From Tilletia caries (Eukaryota; Basidiomycota; Exobasidiomycetes; Tilletiales; Tilletiaceae), in NCBI GenBank assembly GCA_032718865.1, contig JALUTQ010000007.1, positions 1 to 64,000 on the forward strand: a stretch of DNA of 64,000 nucleotides, read 5' to 3'. This document shows, piece by piece, positions 18,967 to 30,914 of this stretch. Each line of letters opens with the position of its first letter. The first letter of the stretch is position 1. The translations under genes were made by a program, and so were the position numbers. A model generated the notes under the pieces. That model was not told the origin of the DNA, did no database searches, and saw nothing but the letters and a program-made list of their open reading frames with translations.

Positions 18967-21690
18967 ACATTGACATAACTGATAGCGTAAGTTCCTATCC
19001 TCCCTTTCTCTCGGCAACCCATGTTGATTAATCCTTGAGTTGTACCACTCAGCAGACAGGGCCACGGTACCCTCGGGAGCTGCTTCCAAGCGCAGTCCAG
19101 GTCGAAGGCTGTTTTGCGGTGTTACTCTCCTTCGGACCATGGATGAGCTGGAGACTCCACAAGCACAAATGACGAGACCGGGATCCACTTCATGCTGTGA
19201 ATGAGCTCGATGATGCACTTGGCGGGAGTGGTGGAGCAACTAAGGACCGTGGCCTTGCAGAGGGAGAACGAGTAGGAAAGGTGAGAGGCAACGCTACATT
19301 CTCGGAAGGGCTCGATGAACACGAGAACACCGCCTCAACTAAACCTCACTTCCTTACAGCATCCCGCGACCCTTCTCATTGATGTCCTTCTCCCCTTCTG
19401 ACTTCCGTTCTCAAACTCACATGTGTCCGGTTTTTTGGTCTTTGCAACAGACACACACACGCCGCACGAGTAATGTTCGCTTGCTCCTGGGAGTCGACCC
19501 ACTTCTGTTCCCCCACAAGATGTTTCTCCTTCTTGCGCACCACCACCACGCTCACATCTCTTACTCCCTCTCCTATACTTTTCCAGTACGGGGAGTCCAT
19601 CTACAAAGGCTCGTACGCTTTAGTCACTGGCTCGGAGTCGTCTCTTGAATCATTTACCACATTTTCACCCCATAACCCTCTTTCCTCTTTCAAATTCCCT
19701 TCTTCAGTCTCCAATCCATGGTTGTTGGTCTCCTCTCCTAACTCTCGCCTGTTGTCCCTTCTGAAGTTCGCGGACGTCGTCATCGAGGAGGAAGACGATG
19801 ATGATGAGGTTGACAACGACGGTGGAAGCGCTGAGGCCGACTTCATGGCTGCAGGCCCCAGTACATTCGGTATCGGAGCTGGCGGCACCTGCAACTGAGG
19901 AGCGCAGCGATCCACCTCCACCACCACCTCCACCTATCCCACCATCTGATGGCACCGTGTCCGGACCTCTACCAGGCCCACCCCCTCCAGGTCCCCCTGG
20001 CCCCTGCTCCGGGTCTCCCGCCTACAGACGAGGGCCGAGGAGAAACGAAGCTGCATGGGCATCGCGCTGGAACGACGTCGGCATCAGAGGGCGAAGACGC
20101 ATCCAGCGCGGATGAGGGCCGCAGGAATATCAAGGCGGGAAAGAAATGGAAAGGGAAGAGTAAAGAGAAGGATGATGCCCAACCAAGAGCGGAGGAGCGC
20201 AGCTGGACGAAGCGGGAGAAGAAGCCGCGAAAGCCCCGGGTCGAGACTCGAGCATTGCAGCTATTCGAAGAGGCGGGTGGTATCCCCGAGACTGATCCGG
20301 GGGTTGGCGAAGTCTACAACGTATAATGGGAAAAGAGGTATGTGCATTCATATGCCCGTATGTTCTAACTGAAGAGTCTGACTGATGAAAGATTTCCCTA
20401 ACCCCCTCCTCAGCACGCATCCCGCGCCGCAGCACTTGCCCATCACGCGTTGCCCACTCAAGCTGAGGTGAGTAACCATCTACCGGAGCTGCGCCACAAT
20501 CTCCCGACGCAGAGGAGCTCCAGGGAGAGGTTGGCCAAAGCAGCTGGGATAGGAAACATGTCGCTGGATGGAAAATCGGAGGTGGAGTTGGAGTTGGAAT
20601 TGGATCAGCTTGATCCTGTTATTGGACCAGTTTGATCCTGTTATTGCGCGTACACGGGGCCATCATGGAGCAGACCTGCAGAAATATGGTTCAGACGAGG
20701 CTCTTGTGGGCGCAATTGCACCGGCGGTGAGTGTACCTTCCCTTTCAATCTGCCTACTGCCTTGCCAATCTGCTCACACAACCTTCATCATGGAGAACTT
20801 CATCACACAGCTTCTCCCCCAAGCTATATCTGCCCGGCTGCGAAACGACTTCGAAGTCAATCCAGTCGAACAAGACATCGGACCTCTGGAAGATGTGCTG
20901 ACTTGGCGGAACGTACAGCGGAAGAGCGTGCTGACTGCTGAGCCACATGCTGGAGGACATGTGACTGACGCAGCCTTACATTGAGTATGAGGAGGTGACG
21001 CAATGGTGAGTGGCCTCTCTGCTCACGATAAATCCGCTTGGCATGCTGGGACGCTGATTGATATTGCTGAGTTCCTCATTTGTGAAAGAAACCCATACTG
21101 CAAGTCTGGGTTTCCCGAGTACATCGCGGAGCTGCCTGCTCATGGCTCCCAGATAGGCATGACCTTGATCGAAGATGCTGCAGCGCTGGGTGATCGTCGT
21201 GATGAGTGAGCCGAATCTGGACTCTGCCCTCCCCCCGGGCCTAATGTTTGATAGTAGCTGGAAGGATTTCTGACAACGTACCCCTCTTTTCCTCTCTCGC
21301 GGTTTACTTAACCCGACCTCAAGCCTTTCTCGCGTGCTACCTTTACTGAGGCCCAGAATGCCCTCGATCGACCACATGGCTAACACCATACCGCTCCCAA
21401 GGCAGGCCAACCAACCGGTGCCAAGTGCCAACAGAGAGGTGAACTTCCGGGCCATCGTCGAGGACGCCGCGGCGAGACGACCTGTTCGCCATGCCGCTCA
21501 ACCGCTCGCATCCCCAGACAGGCCACGCTCTTTATCGGCTGTCGAACGGTGTCGATACCAAGACGGCGGCGGCGACGGCTGGTGGGAAAAAAAGTGGTAC
21601 CCTAAGGTCTGTTTCGGAGGAGGACGGAGGTGGGGTTGGATTTGAGCCTGCTTCGATTGAGGAGCTCATCGAGGGCGGCGCGAAGTGACT
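18967..21690 (+). other. Unassigned region with small exon-like open stretches
   Basis: No recognised gene. Between about 19740 and 20330 the + strand has an acidic then Pro-rich then Lys-rich low-complexity coding-like stretch. Farther on there are GTGAGT-type donors at about 20466, 20729 and 21005 after short open segments, and a final open piece ending at 21688. A tandem duplication of about 22 bp (TTGATCCTGTTATTG) lies near 20607-20650. This may be one multi-exon hypothetical gene or decayed sequence. Confidence 0.25.
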
Positions 21691-22229
21691 TGCTTGTGTA
21701 CTTACTGTGTGCCTGTCACATGAATATCGAGCCAGTCCGCAGATCCTCAATGCACTACATAAGTATGACTGTTATGAAGGAGCGGCATGTAGCAACGGCC
21801 TGCGAACGCCAACCGATATTCAGCACTTGATTAATTTTTTGTATGTTGAGTACCCTGTGAGAGTCACGGTGTTGTACACTTGTTCCTCAAGCTTGACGTT
21901 CACTTGAACGTCAAGCTGGCGCACGCTCGAGCCTCACCACTTTCACTCTCATGTGTTCAACACAGCTGAGCATCAAGAGACACTCATTGGGTTTGCTCTC
22001 ACATGACCAACAGACTTGTCCATCAAGTGGCTTTCAACGCTGTGGGAAACACCCGAACCTCAAGGTACAACGGCGGTGTACAGACAATTGACTTTGAACC
22101 TTTGAGAACGAGGACGCTGATGAGGGAGAGGGCGCTCGCGCTACGAACAAACGTATGACAGTAAGGGATAGAAGAGATCAGCTGGCGAAGGACGCGTGGA
22201 GTATCGACAGGAAAGGAGGATGAGATACT
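21691..22229. other. No gene seen
   Basis: Only short open frames without splice support. An inverted repeat, CTTGACGTTCACTTGAACGTCAAG, is present at about 21891-21914 (a near-perfect palindrome). Confidence 0.4.
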
Positions 22230-23412
22230 CACGCGACGACAGCGCAGCGTGGAGGCGTGGATGTGACGGTCGAGGTTCTGAGCTGAGAAGCGGCGAGCCT
22301 GGCTTAAAGGGGGTTGGTTAGCCGCAGAAAAGAACCTCAAGGAGTACTTGAAGACTTGAAGTTGTATGTCTCTGTCTGTGGAGAACGACGACGAAGTCAG
22401 TCAAAGGTCAACCTGGTCCAGTGTAAGCCATGTGAAGTACGTACTCATGACGCCGAGGTGCGTGATGAGCTCCTTGCCGCGCGCGGTCATGGCGGTCAGG
22501 ATGGTATGTAGAGGTCGTTTGCGTGGAATGTACCATCCTCCTAACGATATTGTCGGCGAAGAGGACGGAGAATCTGCATCAAAGGGACGGAGGGGTTGGT
22601 CATTTCCGGAACAAAGAAGGAAGAAACAGAGTTAAATGGTACTCGCCCGCTGTAGATACTGGACCCATGTCCACCCATCGCATGCGGACCAGCCTCGATC
22701 CTCTCCCTCCGAGCTGCATTTCGTGCAGTATGTCTTCAGACTGGAACTAGCCATTCCGTATCAGCAAGCAACGTCTTGTCGCCCTTCTCGAGTTGTTCGG
22801 AAAGCTAATGATAGGAGGGCTGCGGGTAATCGGTTGATGAAGACTGCGCGTTCATAGTCGGATGTGGAGAAGGAGCCTGGATCGCAGAGTTGAGGACTGT
22901 AAAGAAAACACACCTGCATACCAGGATATGACATCGGCCTTGGTGTAGACCCCCTCCTTGTAAGAGAAAGACACATACCACTTCAAACTCGACCTGCGCT
23001 CCCTTTGTTGTATTCCTGCCGACTGCGCATGCCCAATCGGAGGTTCGATCTTGTGAGAAGACGAGGGCGATGTCGTCTGCCTTGACGTCCTCAGAGATAC
23101 CGTATCAGTACGCGATCCTGTGGAGCAGAGAAGAGAAATTAGAAGGTTAGGGGGGGATTGACATCAGGAGCTAGTCTGTCGCGGTAGAAGACGCGGAGAG
23201 CAGTCAAAGAACGTACCATTGCAGATGTGTCTTGAGGTGAACTACAAAGAAGGCAACAGGCCGAAGGGAAAGAGAGCAGTCAGTCAATGAGAGACACTTT
23301 CAAAAACTCACTCTGATACCCTTTGATGCACCCTAAGCCTTCCTCCACCTCCTGCCAGTCATGGGTGTGATTTCCCTCGTTACCCGCGAGGCGACTCCCC
23401 GTCCGAGTCCCT

Positions 23413-23551
23413 CCCATCCTGTTGGCTCGCCGGCCAGTACAGGAAGGCCTGACGGGCCGATCGACGGGCCCCCCGAGAGGGGAATGCCGTGGAACGCCAG
23501 GCATACGGTCCTGGTGGAAGACTCTGAAAGAGCCGGCCAGACCAGCAGCGG
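23413..23551. repeat. 139-bp direct repeat, unit 1
   Basis: Nearly identical to 23650-23788, with only a handful of substitutions. It is GC-rich and contains CGGGCCCCCCGAGAGG. Confidence 0.9.
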
Positions 23552-23649
23552 CAGGGGTCCGAGGAAGATCACACACCCGACTTTCCCCTCCCCTCCCCTC
23601 CAAAATCTGCTTTGCCCCTCCTACCCACGGGGTGGTGCGGAAGCCAACC

Positions 23650-23788
23650 CCCATCCCGTTGGCTCGCCGGCCAGTACAGGAAGGCCTGACGGGCCGATTG
23701 ACGGGCCCCCCGAGAGGGGAACGCCGTGGAACGCCAGGCATACGGTCCTGGTGGAAGACTCTGAAAGAGCCGGCCAGATCAGCAGCGG
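23650..23788. repeat. 139-bp direct repeat, unit 2
   Basis: Second copy, offset by 237 bp from unit 1, with unrelated sequence of about 98 bp between them. Confidence 0.9.
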
Positions 23789-24843
23789 TGGGATCAGAGG
23801 GGCAGTGGCATTTGACAAGGACTCCGAAGAAATCGAGTAGAAGGAATGCGAAAGCGAAGAGAGAACGATCTCACGTCTTGGACTTGCCATCCGCATCGAA
23901 GCCGCCTTCGTTCAATCCACCGTGGAGAATTGGGTTCCGACGTCCTTCCTCCTGATTGAAGTCGGCGGGACGCGAACTTCCAGCCCATGTTTGTTGTGAG
24001 CGCTGTTCGGGAGTGACGGCGTCCTCTCCGCCTTCAGGAAGGGTTGCGCCACGAGCCATCTCGGCTACGCCTGGGTGTCGTGCACCACTCGCTGCAGAGG
24101 CGTGCTGGGTTTGGCTGGAGGAGGGTCGTTAGATCGATTAGCGAGCGCACAGCAGGAAAGTAGCACAAATGGACAGGTTGCTCACCTGATAGGTTTGGCA
24201 GGAGCTGCTGCAGCGGGCATCTTCTTGGGATCCTCGGAGGTGATGGGGGTTCCCTCTATGACGTATCCGAGTATCTGACGTCTGGTGGCGGTTCATCGGT
24301 CAGGCGAATGCGCGAGTTGACCTCTGGGCTAAGAGCGGCTTCTCGAAGTGCAGCAGATGCTGAGGGTAGACAAGGCGCATGATGGACTGGTAGAGAGGTC
24401 CTCCAAGTCCGGGCGGTGCCATGATGACGGAGCAGTGCCGTAGAGTTGGATGAGGTGTTGGATGCTTCATGGCGAAGCGGAGGGATGAGCAGCATGCCAG
24501 CATGACAGCATCAGCATTGCGGTTGGAAGGGCTCTCCTCGTCGAGCCAGGTCGATGGTGTCATCTTGAGGGTGTACAGGTCAACATGCGCTGGAGGTACA
24601 CTCCGGCGAAGATCCCCGAGTCAAGCTTGAGAAGATGAAAAAGGATCTCGTTCAAGTCAGCGAAGCAAGGACACGAACGAACAGCGTATCACTGATACGC
24701 ACTGGATCAGTAGTCTCCTTCTTCGCGTCCGAGTCAACCGCTAGGTGCGTGATGGACTGATGGTGTTCTTGAAAGTTTTTGACCTGCCGTGCCGTTGTCG
24801 AATGCGTCGGTCGTTACTTGTCCGGGTAGCAAAGTCGTCGCAA

Positions 24844-24960
24844 GTGACGTTTGTGCGTTCCGTGCGCGTCGCGGTTGAGGAGGGTGACGTTGGTGCGTTC
24901 CGTCGCGCTTGAGGAGGGTGACGTGTGTGCATTACGTGCGCGTCGCGGTTGATGATGGTG
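24844..24960. repeat. Imperfect tandem repeat, about three units of 36-42 bp
   Basis: Units begin with GTGACG and contain GTGCGTTCCG or a variant of it, then GCGCGTCGCGGTTGA. No coding sense was seen here. The region between this repeat and 25450 holds no gene that I can support, only pyrimidine-rich sequence upstream of the next gene. Confidence 0.7.
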
Positions 24961-25450
24961 GTCGCGTCGCTGAAGAGGAAAGACTAGCGTGTCGTGTGGT
25001 CAATACGGATTCTCTCTACATCTGTACTCGTAGCGTGTCGTCACGCGTCTGAGAGTGGTGACGTCGGTGTGTTGTTCAAAAAAAGGCCACGTTTTAAGAA
25101 TTTGACGCGCTCTCGCGCGCTATGCGCGACGCGTCTTCTCGCCTCTCAATCTTTCACATAAAACGCGAGCTTTGCCCACCACGCAGCGACGACATCTCCC
25201 CACCAACCCCAGCCCCCCGTCACATAGTGAGTTCATCATCACAACTCCACACTCACCTGAACATTTCACTAACGTCTTCTCCCCTTCTCCCCCTCTCTAG
25301 ATCTTTCACTTTCATTTCTTGGCGGCTGCTGAGCAGCCTGCCCCTCGACCTTTCCCTTCCACTTTCCGACTATACTACTTTGGGTGAGCAGCACTGAACC
25401 CCCTTCTCAAGTATACGCACGCTGATCACTGCTTTTCCTTTACAGCCCCT

Positions 25451-26137
25451 ATGTCCACGAGCGCGAGCGCCGTCAAGAGGCCTGCTGAGGATTCCACTGG
25501 CGGCGACAGGAACGTCAAGCCGCGGACAGCTTCCACCGGCATTCACATCACGGACTGCGAAGCTCCAACAATCACGATCCACACTCAGATAAACGGCGAC
25601 GCAGCAGCGCCAAGCCCCGCCCAGCAAGCCGTCAGCGCGATTGTCGTCGGGCTCGAGGCCGACCTGGATCAGGAGCGAACGAAGAGGCAAGGAGTCAATC
25701 GGTAAGTGATCATCTATCTATCGCTTGCCCATGCTCACGCTGACTTTCCACACTTCATCCACAGAGCCTACACCGAGCTCGAGAAGGAGCTGGACGCAAA
25801 GGATCAAGACCTCTTCGATGCCCGCGCCGAAGGAGCTTCTGAGCGGATGAGGGCCGACGCACTCGCCATCGCCAAGGACCTCAGCGACAAGCTCCTCGAG
25901 GAGGCGCAGGCCACCATCAAGAATCTCAACAACGATGTGGCAGAGGCCAATAAGAAGGCCGACGGCGCGATGGACAAGGCCGACGGTGCGATCAAGAAGG
26001 CCGCAGCACTCGGAAGCGAGAATATCAAGCTGAACGACAAGCTCAAGATCGCGAACCGAACGATCTCCCAGGCCGCCAAAGACAGCAAGGCGCTCGCCAA
26101 GGTGCTCGCTGACCAACTCTCCGACGGCAAGCCCTAG
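25451..26137 (+). CDS. Small coiled-coil protein, unknown function
   Basis: Two exons, 25451-25701 and 25765-26137, joined at CG|A (Arg) with a GTAAGT...CACAG intron; the total is 624 nt, 207 residues. Residues 1-60 are polar and probably disordered. About 65-205 is a long Ala/Lys/Glu/Asp helix with heptad character (ELEKELDAKDQDLF; two nearly repeated DGAMDKA/DGAIKKA units near 145-155). No membrane segment or known domain was found. A pyrimidine-rich leader (about 25230-25450) with an intron-like GTGAGC...ACAG suggests a spliced 5' UTR. Ala-rich helical proteins of this kind can be structural or fungus-specific. Confidence 0.75.
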
Positions 26138-26477
26138 GCCCTAATTACTTTCTCTTCCATCTTCACTCCACCCATGACCCAGCCAGGCGCTGCATTTCTC
26201 CCTTTCCTTTGACTCATTTTTTTCCCACTGTAACATCTCTTCACTGTTGTCACTCTCGCAATCCAGATGTCGCCCTCGACGGCTTGACTTTCAATCACCA
26301 CAAGTGATCCGTGCCCAAGCGCGCGAAACTAAAGGCACCATTCTCGATCCACGAAAGCGAAGGATGGGACGCAGGACGTCGCCGGGAAGAGTAGTACTAC
26401 TTATACCCAGTGCCTGTTGTTGCTGATCCTCTCCATCCCTCTTTCCTCCCCTCGTCCTTCTCCCACCTCTGCCAGGC
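26138..26477. other. Intergenic, pyrimidine-rich
   Basis: No gene seen. CT-rich tracts before 26478 resemble a fungal core promoter and leader of the epoxide hydrolase gene. Confidence 0.5.
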
Positions 26478-28437
26478 ATGTCACAGTTTCCGCGCCCCCA
26501 CGAGCTCACCGCGCCGCTGTCCACCACAGAGCCAACCCAAATCACCTTTGGATTCCCCAGCTCAGCGATCCAGCGCATCGCCTCCAAAGTCGCCGACGCA
26601 CGGCTGCCTACCGAACCCATTCTCCAGGATGTCGGATGGCAGTATGGCTCCAATCTCACCAAGTTGCGCCAACTCGTAGGAGACTGGTCAAAGGGAAACC
26701 CAGCTGGGTCCGCGGGCAAATCCGCATCCAGTAGTGGCGAGGACCAAGGCTTCGAGGCCTGGTGGCAGAAGATCGAAGGCCAGATCAACGAGTGAGTTCG
26801 GATTCCCTAGATCTTCACGAATTGAATTCCCTGTTGAAAGAGCTGAGTTTGTCCGATCAACCGCAGAACGGCTAACCACTACCTCGTCGAGATCGAAGGT
26901 CTTCGAATCCACTTCCAGATGCGCAAAAGCGAAAACCCAGATGCCATCCCTCTCCTCTTCACCCACGGATGGCCCGGCTCCTTCTACGAGGCTCACAGGC
27001 TTTTCCCGCTCCTCACTGGCGATTCTGACCCCTCGTTCCATCTCGTCGCCCCTTCCCTTCCAGGTTACGGCCTCAGCTCGGCTCCAACAAAGCCAGACTG
27101 GACGCTCCTCGACACCTCTCGCGTCTTCCACAAGCTGATGCACGAAATCCTCGGCTTCAGCACCTACGCCGCCCATGGCGGCGATCTAGGCACCCTCGTC
27201 ACCCGAGGAGTGGCCCGAAACAAAGAATGCACAGCGTTCCACTCCAACTTCCTCCCGCCGATCAACATGCCCATCTGGGCTACCCCGGCCATGGCGTCCC
27301 TGTATCTCGGCTGGAGATCCAGCATAAGCGACTCCCTCCTCAGATGGCTCGGGAATCCGCACGAGGTCCGATTGCTCAAGTCTACGATCCGGTATCAGAA
27401 GAGCGGGTCTGGTTATGCTACCGAGCAGGGCACCAAGCCTGCCACGTTGGGGCTAGCCCTCTTCGACAACCCCGTCGGCATCCTAAGCTGGTTCCTCCAG
27501 GTCATGCACGAATGGAGCGACCCACGCGCCCCGGCTTTCCACGATGGTCACTCCCACGCTCGCACCATGGACCAGTTACCAGGAGCCAAAGTCGAGGGAG
27601 ACGGCGTAGGCCGCCATGGCCAATCCGGCGTCCGCATAGGTGTTTCCGAGTCTTCCGCGTCCGTAAACCGTGACTCGGCCATCTCGGATGAGACCATCTT
27701 GATCAACGCGACCATCTATGCCTTGACCGACTCAATCCAGACGTGTGAGTACTGTTCGCTGCCAATGGTACCGATTCGATTATCACCATTTGCATATTCC
27801 CAAGGATTACTTACTCGGTACTCTTTTCGTTTTGGGGCCAAAACAACAGCTTTCTTGCCTTACTACGAGTCTGCATTCATGTGGCCTGAAATTGGCAAGG
27901 ACAAGGAGGTGAGTTCAAACCAAAGACTGACACTCCCTCCCGCCAACCTGGTCGTCTCTTTTCCCACCCGCTTTCTTTCTGAATCGCACTGACTCTCCGC
28001 CCTTCGTTCACAGTGGAATCGCGACATCAAGGGCAAGCCCTACGGACGTAAGTGATGAATCGCAGGCATCCTCCAGACCCCCCCGTTTTGAGCTTCCCGA
28101 TAGTGACAGCATGTATTATTGCGTCTAATCTTCTCCAGACTCGTCCTTCCCTTACGAGCTCGCCGGCGGTCCTCGTTCCTGGATCAGTCGGTGTGGGCAC
28201 AATCTCGTGTTTTACCGCGAGCACGAGCAAGGTGGCCACTTTGCCGCTCTGTGAGTTCCTTTCCCCTCCATGAAGCATACGCCGTCTCCCTCCCTCAGGT
28301 TCAGAGCATTAGGAGAAAGAAAGGCTGACTCTGATGCTCCTTTTTCCATCGTCTCGTTGGCGACGGTCAGGGACAACTCGGAGGGACTGGCTCGCGATCT
28401 CAAAGACTTCTTCAACGAGCACTACAAGCGTGCATGA
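26478..28437 (+). CDS. Epoxide hydrolase, microsomal type with EHN domain
   Basis: Six exons at about 26478-26791, 26867-27744, 27851-27909, 28014-28047, 28139-28250 and 28371-28437; about 487 residues. The first about 110 residues form the N-terminal EHN lid region (ITFGFPSSAIQRIASKV, VGWQYG). The alpha/beta hydrolase core has the oxyanion motif HGWPGSF, the nucleophile motif GGDLGTLV (Asp), and the C-terminal catalytic His in EQGGHFA. Such enzymes open epoxides to diols in detoxification or lipid metabolism, usually membrane associated. The second exon contains a less conserved stretch, about 27540-27680, where the usual family sequence is interrupted; it could hold an unrecognised in-frame intron. 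There is no sign of damage to the catalytic set. Confidence 0.88.
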
Positions 28438-28891
28438 AGTACCCAAAATGGACCTTCTTCCGCAAACCTAGATTCCTCCAAAACACGTAACGGAACACTG
28501 TTCGCCTGTCCAAAAGCTAACTGTCAAGTTGGTCTTGACCGTATCGCCGTATCGTTTATCTTATTCTCGACCTTGAACGAAGGCGCAAATATGACAAGCA
28601 GAGAGATAGAATCAAACGCCTGCGACGCAGACAGACGCTCTCTCGCTTCTATGCATGAGTGAATGAATGTATAGCAAATTGACATTGAGATTGAACGAAG
28701 GAAGAACGGAGGATGTAAAGTCTGAGGGCGAAAGCGCGGCCAGGCTATGAGATATGAGCAACGAGCGACGGCAGACCGAGCAAGGACAGGTATAGCAGCA
28801 GCGTGGTGAAGAAACGAAGGTAATCAGGTTCGTACGAGCGTCCGCGGGTAGCAGCTATTTTCGAGCTGGGTCAAAGAGAATATCCCCGAAT
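28438..28891. other. Convergent 3' region between epoxide hydrolase and chitin deacetylase
   Basis: No gene or clear structure seen over about 450 bp. Confidence 0.5.
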
Positions 28892-30500
28892 TCAGACCAG
28901 CATGGCGCAGATGGCCGCCGCAGCGAGGGCGACGATGGCCGAGCCAACCGCGCCAGAGGTTGCGACCATAGACGAGGCCGATGACTTCTTGACGCCCGTG
29001 GTGCCGGCCGTCGAAGCGCCGGCTGTGCTACCAGCGGGCTTGGTGCCTGCCGCCGCACCCGAAGCGGCAGTGCCGGATGCACCACCGGTGGCAGCCGTCC
29101 CGTTCTTGCCTGCAACGGCGTCGGTCGCATGGAGGCCACCGACCTTGAGGACGCTGGTAGGAGTCGTCTTAGGTCCCTTAGGGGAGGCCGCGTTGGTGTA
29201 CCAAGGAAGGCCGAGCATCTCAGCCACGTTGGCGTGCTTCCATCCGTTCTTCTGGATACCCGTCCAGGTGTGTTCCTCGAAGAAGCCGACGGTGGTGTCG
29301 CTCAGCTCGTGCTCGAGCATCAGGACACCGGGCGCCTTGGGACCGGCGAGCGTGTTGTCTATGTACTGTGTCACACTCTCGGGCGTCTCGCCAGGAGTCT
29401 CGCCGGGGCAGGCCGTCTGGGTCGGGCTCTGTCCAAAGCACCAGTCGTTTGTGTCGTAGTTCCATGAGACGTGAATTAGGCCGAACAGCTCCTCGGCGAT
29501 GGCGCGGACGCGGTTGTCGACGTCGCCTGAGAGGGTGGAAGTTGTCACGAAGTGAAGGGACATGGGACATTTCAATACAGGCAGAATGCAAAACACAAAT
29601 GACCGGGGATACTCACCAAGTGGTCCTCTCCACAGGGACGGCAGGAACCCAGACAGGTCGAGGATGACCTGCAGAGTCCAGCCCAATTCTGCGGCAACCT
29701 GCTCGTTCGTCAGAGTCTGCAAAGTCGAAGAAGAGTTCAGTTTCAATCATTGTTTCCAAAAGTTTCGCATCACACCTCAGCAAGACCTACCGTCATCTGG
29801 TGGTGGGTGTAGGTGTGAACGGCGAGTTGCTGGTTAGGGTCCTTGATAATGTCCTTGAAGGCTGAAGTCATACCAGCAACTTGACCTCCAATGAGGAAAC
29901 GAGTGGCGGAGATATTGTTCTTGAGCAAGAACTGGTTAAGGCGAGGGGTGGACTGAGTGGGGCCTGCAGGGAGTCAGATACGGTACCGCAAGAAGCGACT
30001 TAGAGTGAGCGACAATCCGTGGAGAGATACAAAGTGTAGACATGGGCAGAACTCACCGTCATCGAAGTTGATGCCGACGTAGTTGTCAGCTCCCTGGTGG
30101 ATGTCGTTAGGACCTTGGCACTTGCTGGCGCTCCAGCTGCACACAGCAGTCATATCGGTACCGGCGGGGTAGGTAGGCGTGCCACCGTCAGGCGACGAGC
30201 TCGGGGGAATGTTGGGAATCTTGCCAGCCTTGACGGCAGCATCGAGGGCAGCCTTCCACTCGGGCTTGATCTGTTTAGCCGACAAGGGCTCGCCGTTGAG
30301 AGGGGGATCTGAGGAGGATGTAGGGTTATTCGCCACACAGTCAGGTTTACAGAACGATCGAGTGCCAGCTTCGTTGGACAGTACTCACAGGCATCTGTCG
30401 CCTGTCGCTTGAGATGAACACGAAACGACTGAGAGTGGAGATTTGCTGAGACCTCTCCGAAGAGAAGGACCGCCAAGGGGAGAAGGCGAAGAGCGAGCAT
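28892..30500 (-). CDS. Chitin deacetylase, GPI-anchored (NodB domain)
   Basis: Starts at the ATG ending at 30500 with a signal peptide (MLALRLLPLAVLLFGEVSA). A Ser/Pro linker with a cysteine-containing segment follows, then the polysaccharide deacetylase domain: YVGINFDDG (catalytic and metal Asp pair) and, in the next exon, HTYTHHQMT (metal-binding His pair), and later WNYDTNDWCFG. The C-terminus is Ala/Gly/Ser/Thr-rich and ends in a hydrophobic tail (IVALAAAAICAMLV), as for GPI attachment. Several introns are visible, including near 30390-30330, 30060-29965 and 29790-29715. Such enzymes convert chitin to chitosan in the cell wall of basidiomycetes. Confidence 0.88.
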
Positions 30501-30914
30501 GATTTGGGTGACGAGGGACCGTTCTGTTCGAAGGAAAGGAGGTATCAACAAGAGGAAACGTCTGAGAGAAAGGAGAAGGAATGAAGTAGAGAAGTCAGGG
30601 AAGGCAGGAAGAGCTGCGAAGACATGTCAGCGAAGACCCTTTTATGCCTGCCGGGAAATGGAACACGCTCAGCCCTATCGCAAGAGCCACCCCATCCAAT
30701 TATGGATATATGAGACGTGCAACAGGGCAGTGCGAACGCGTCCGGGGGGTTGTCACTTGTCGCTCGTCGTCCTGTCTCCGATAACCAGCATGCAGTGTGC
30801 GCGACTCATCCGAAATGAGATCGAGGTCAGGAACGTCTGCTGCCAACCTTCTGAAATTCCGTCGTTACGAGGTCTGAGAGATGGGGAAATGAGACGCAAA
30901 TGTGAGTACGGAAC
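30501..30914. other. Upstream region of the chitin deacetylase gene
   Basis: No gene seen. Minus-strand CT-rich sequence just upstream of the start (30510-30620) is likely its leader and core promoter. Confidence 0.4.

Larger units (their letters stand above)
22230..24570 (-). pseudogene. Decayed minus-strand gene remnant(s), unrecognised
   Basis: Several minus-strand stretches look protein-coding with plausible splice borders but do not join in frame. Around 24560-24310 there is a segment with MTPSTWLDEESPSNRN. At about 24280-24185 a frame reads ILGYVIEGTPITSEDPKK and ends at a GTGAGC donor. At about 24105-23870 a frame contains NPILHGGLNEGGFDADGKS. At about 23110-22990 a frame reads DVKADDIALVFSQDRTSDW, with an in-frame TGA just upstream. 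At about 22920-22520 further pieces include LLADTEWLVP and MRWVDMGPVSTAGEYH in shifted frames. Nonsense and frame changes suggest decay. I do not recognise the protein. Confidence 0.4.
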
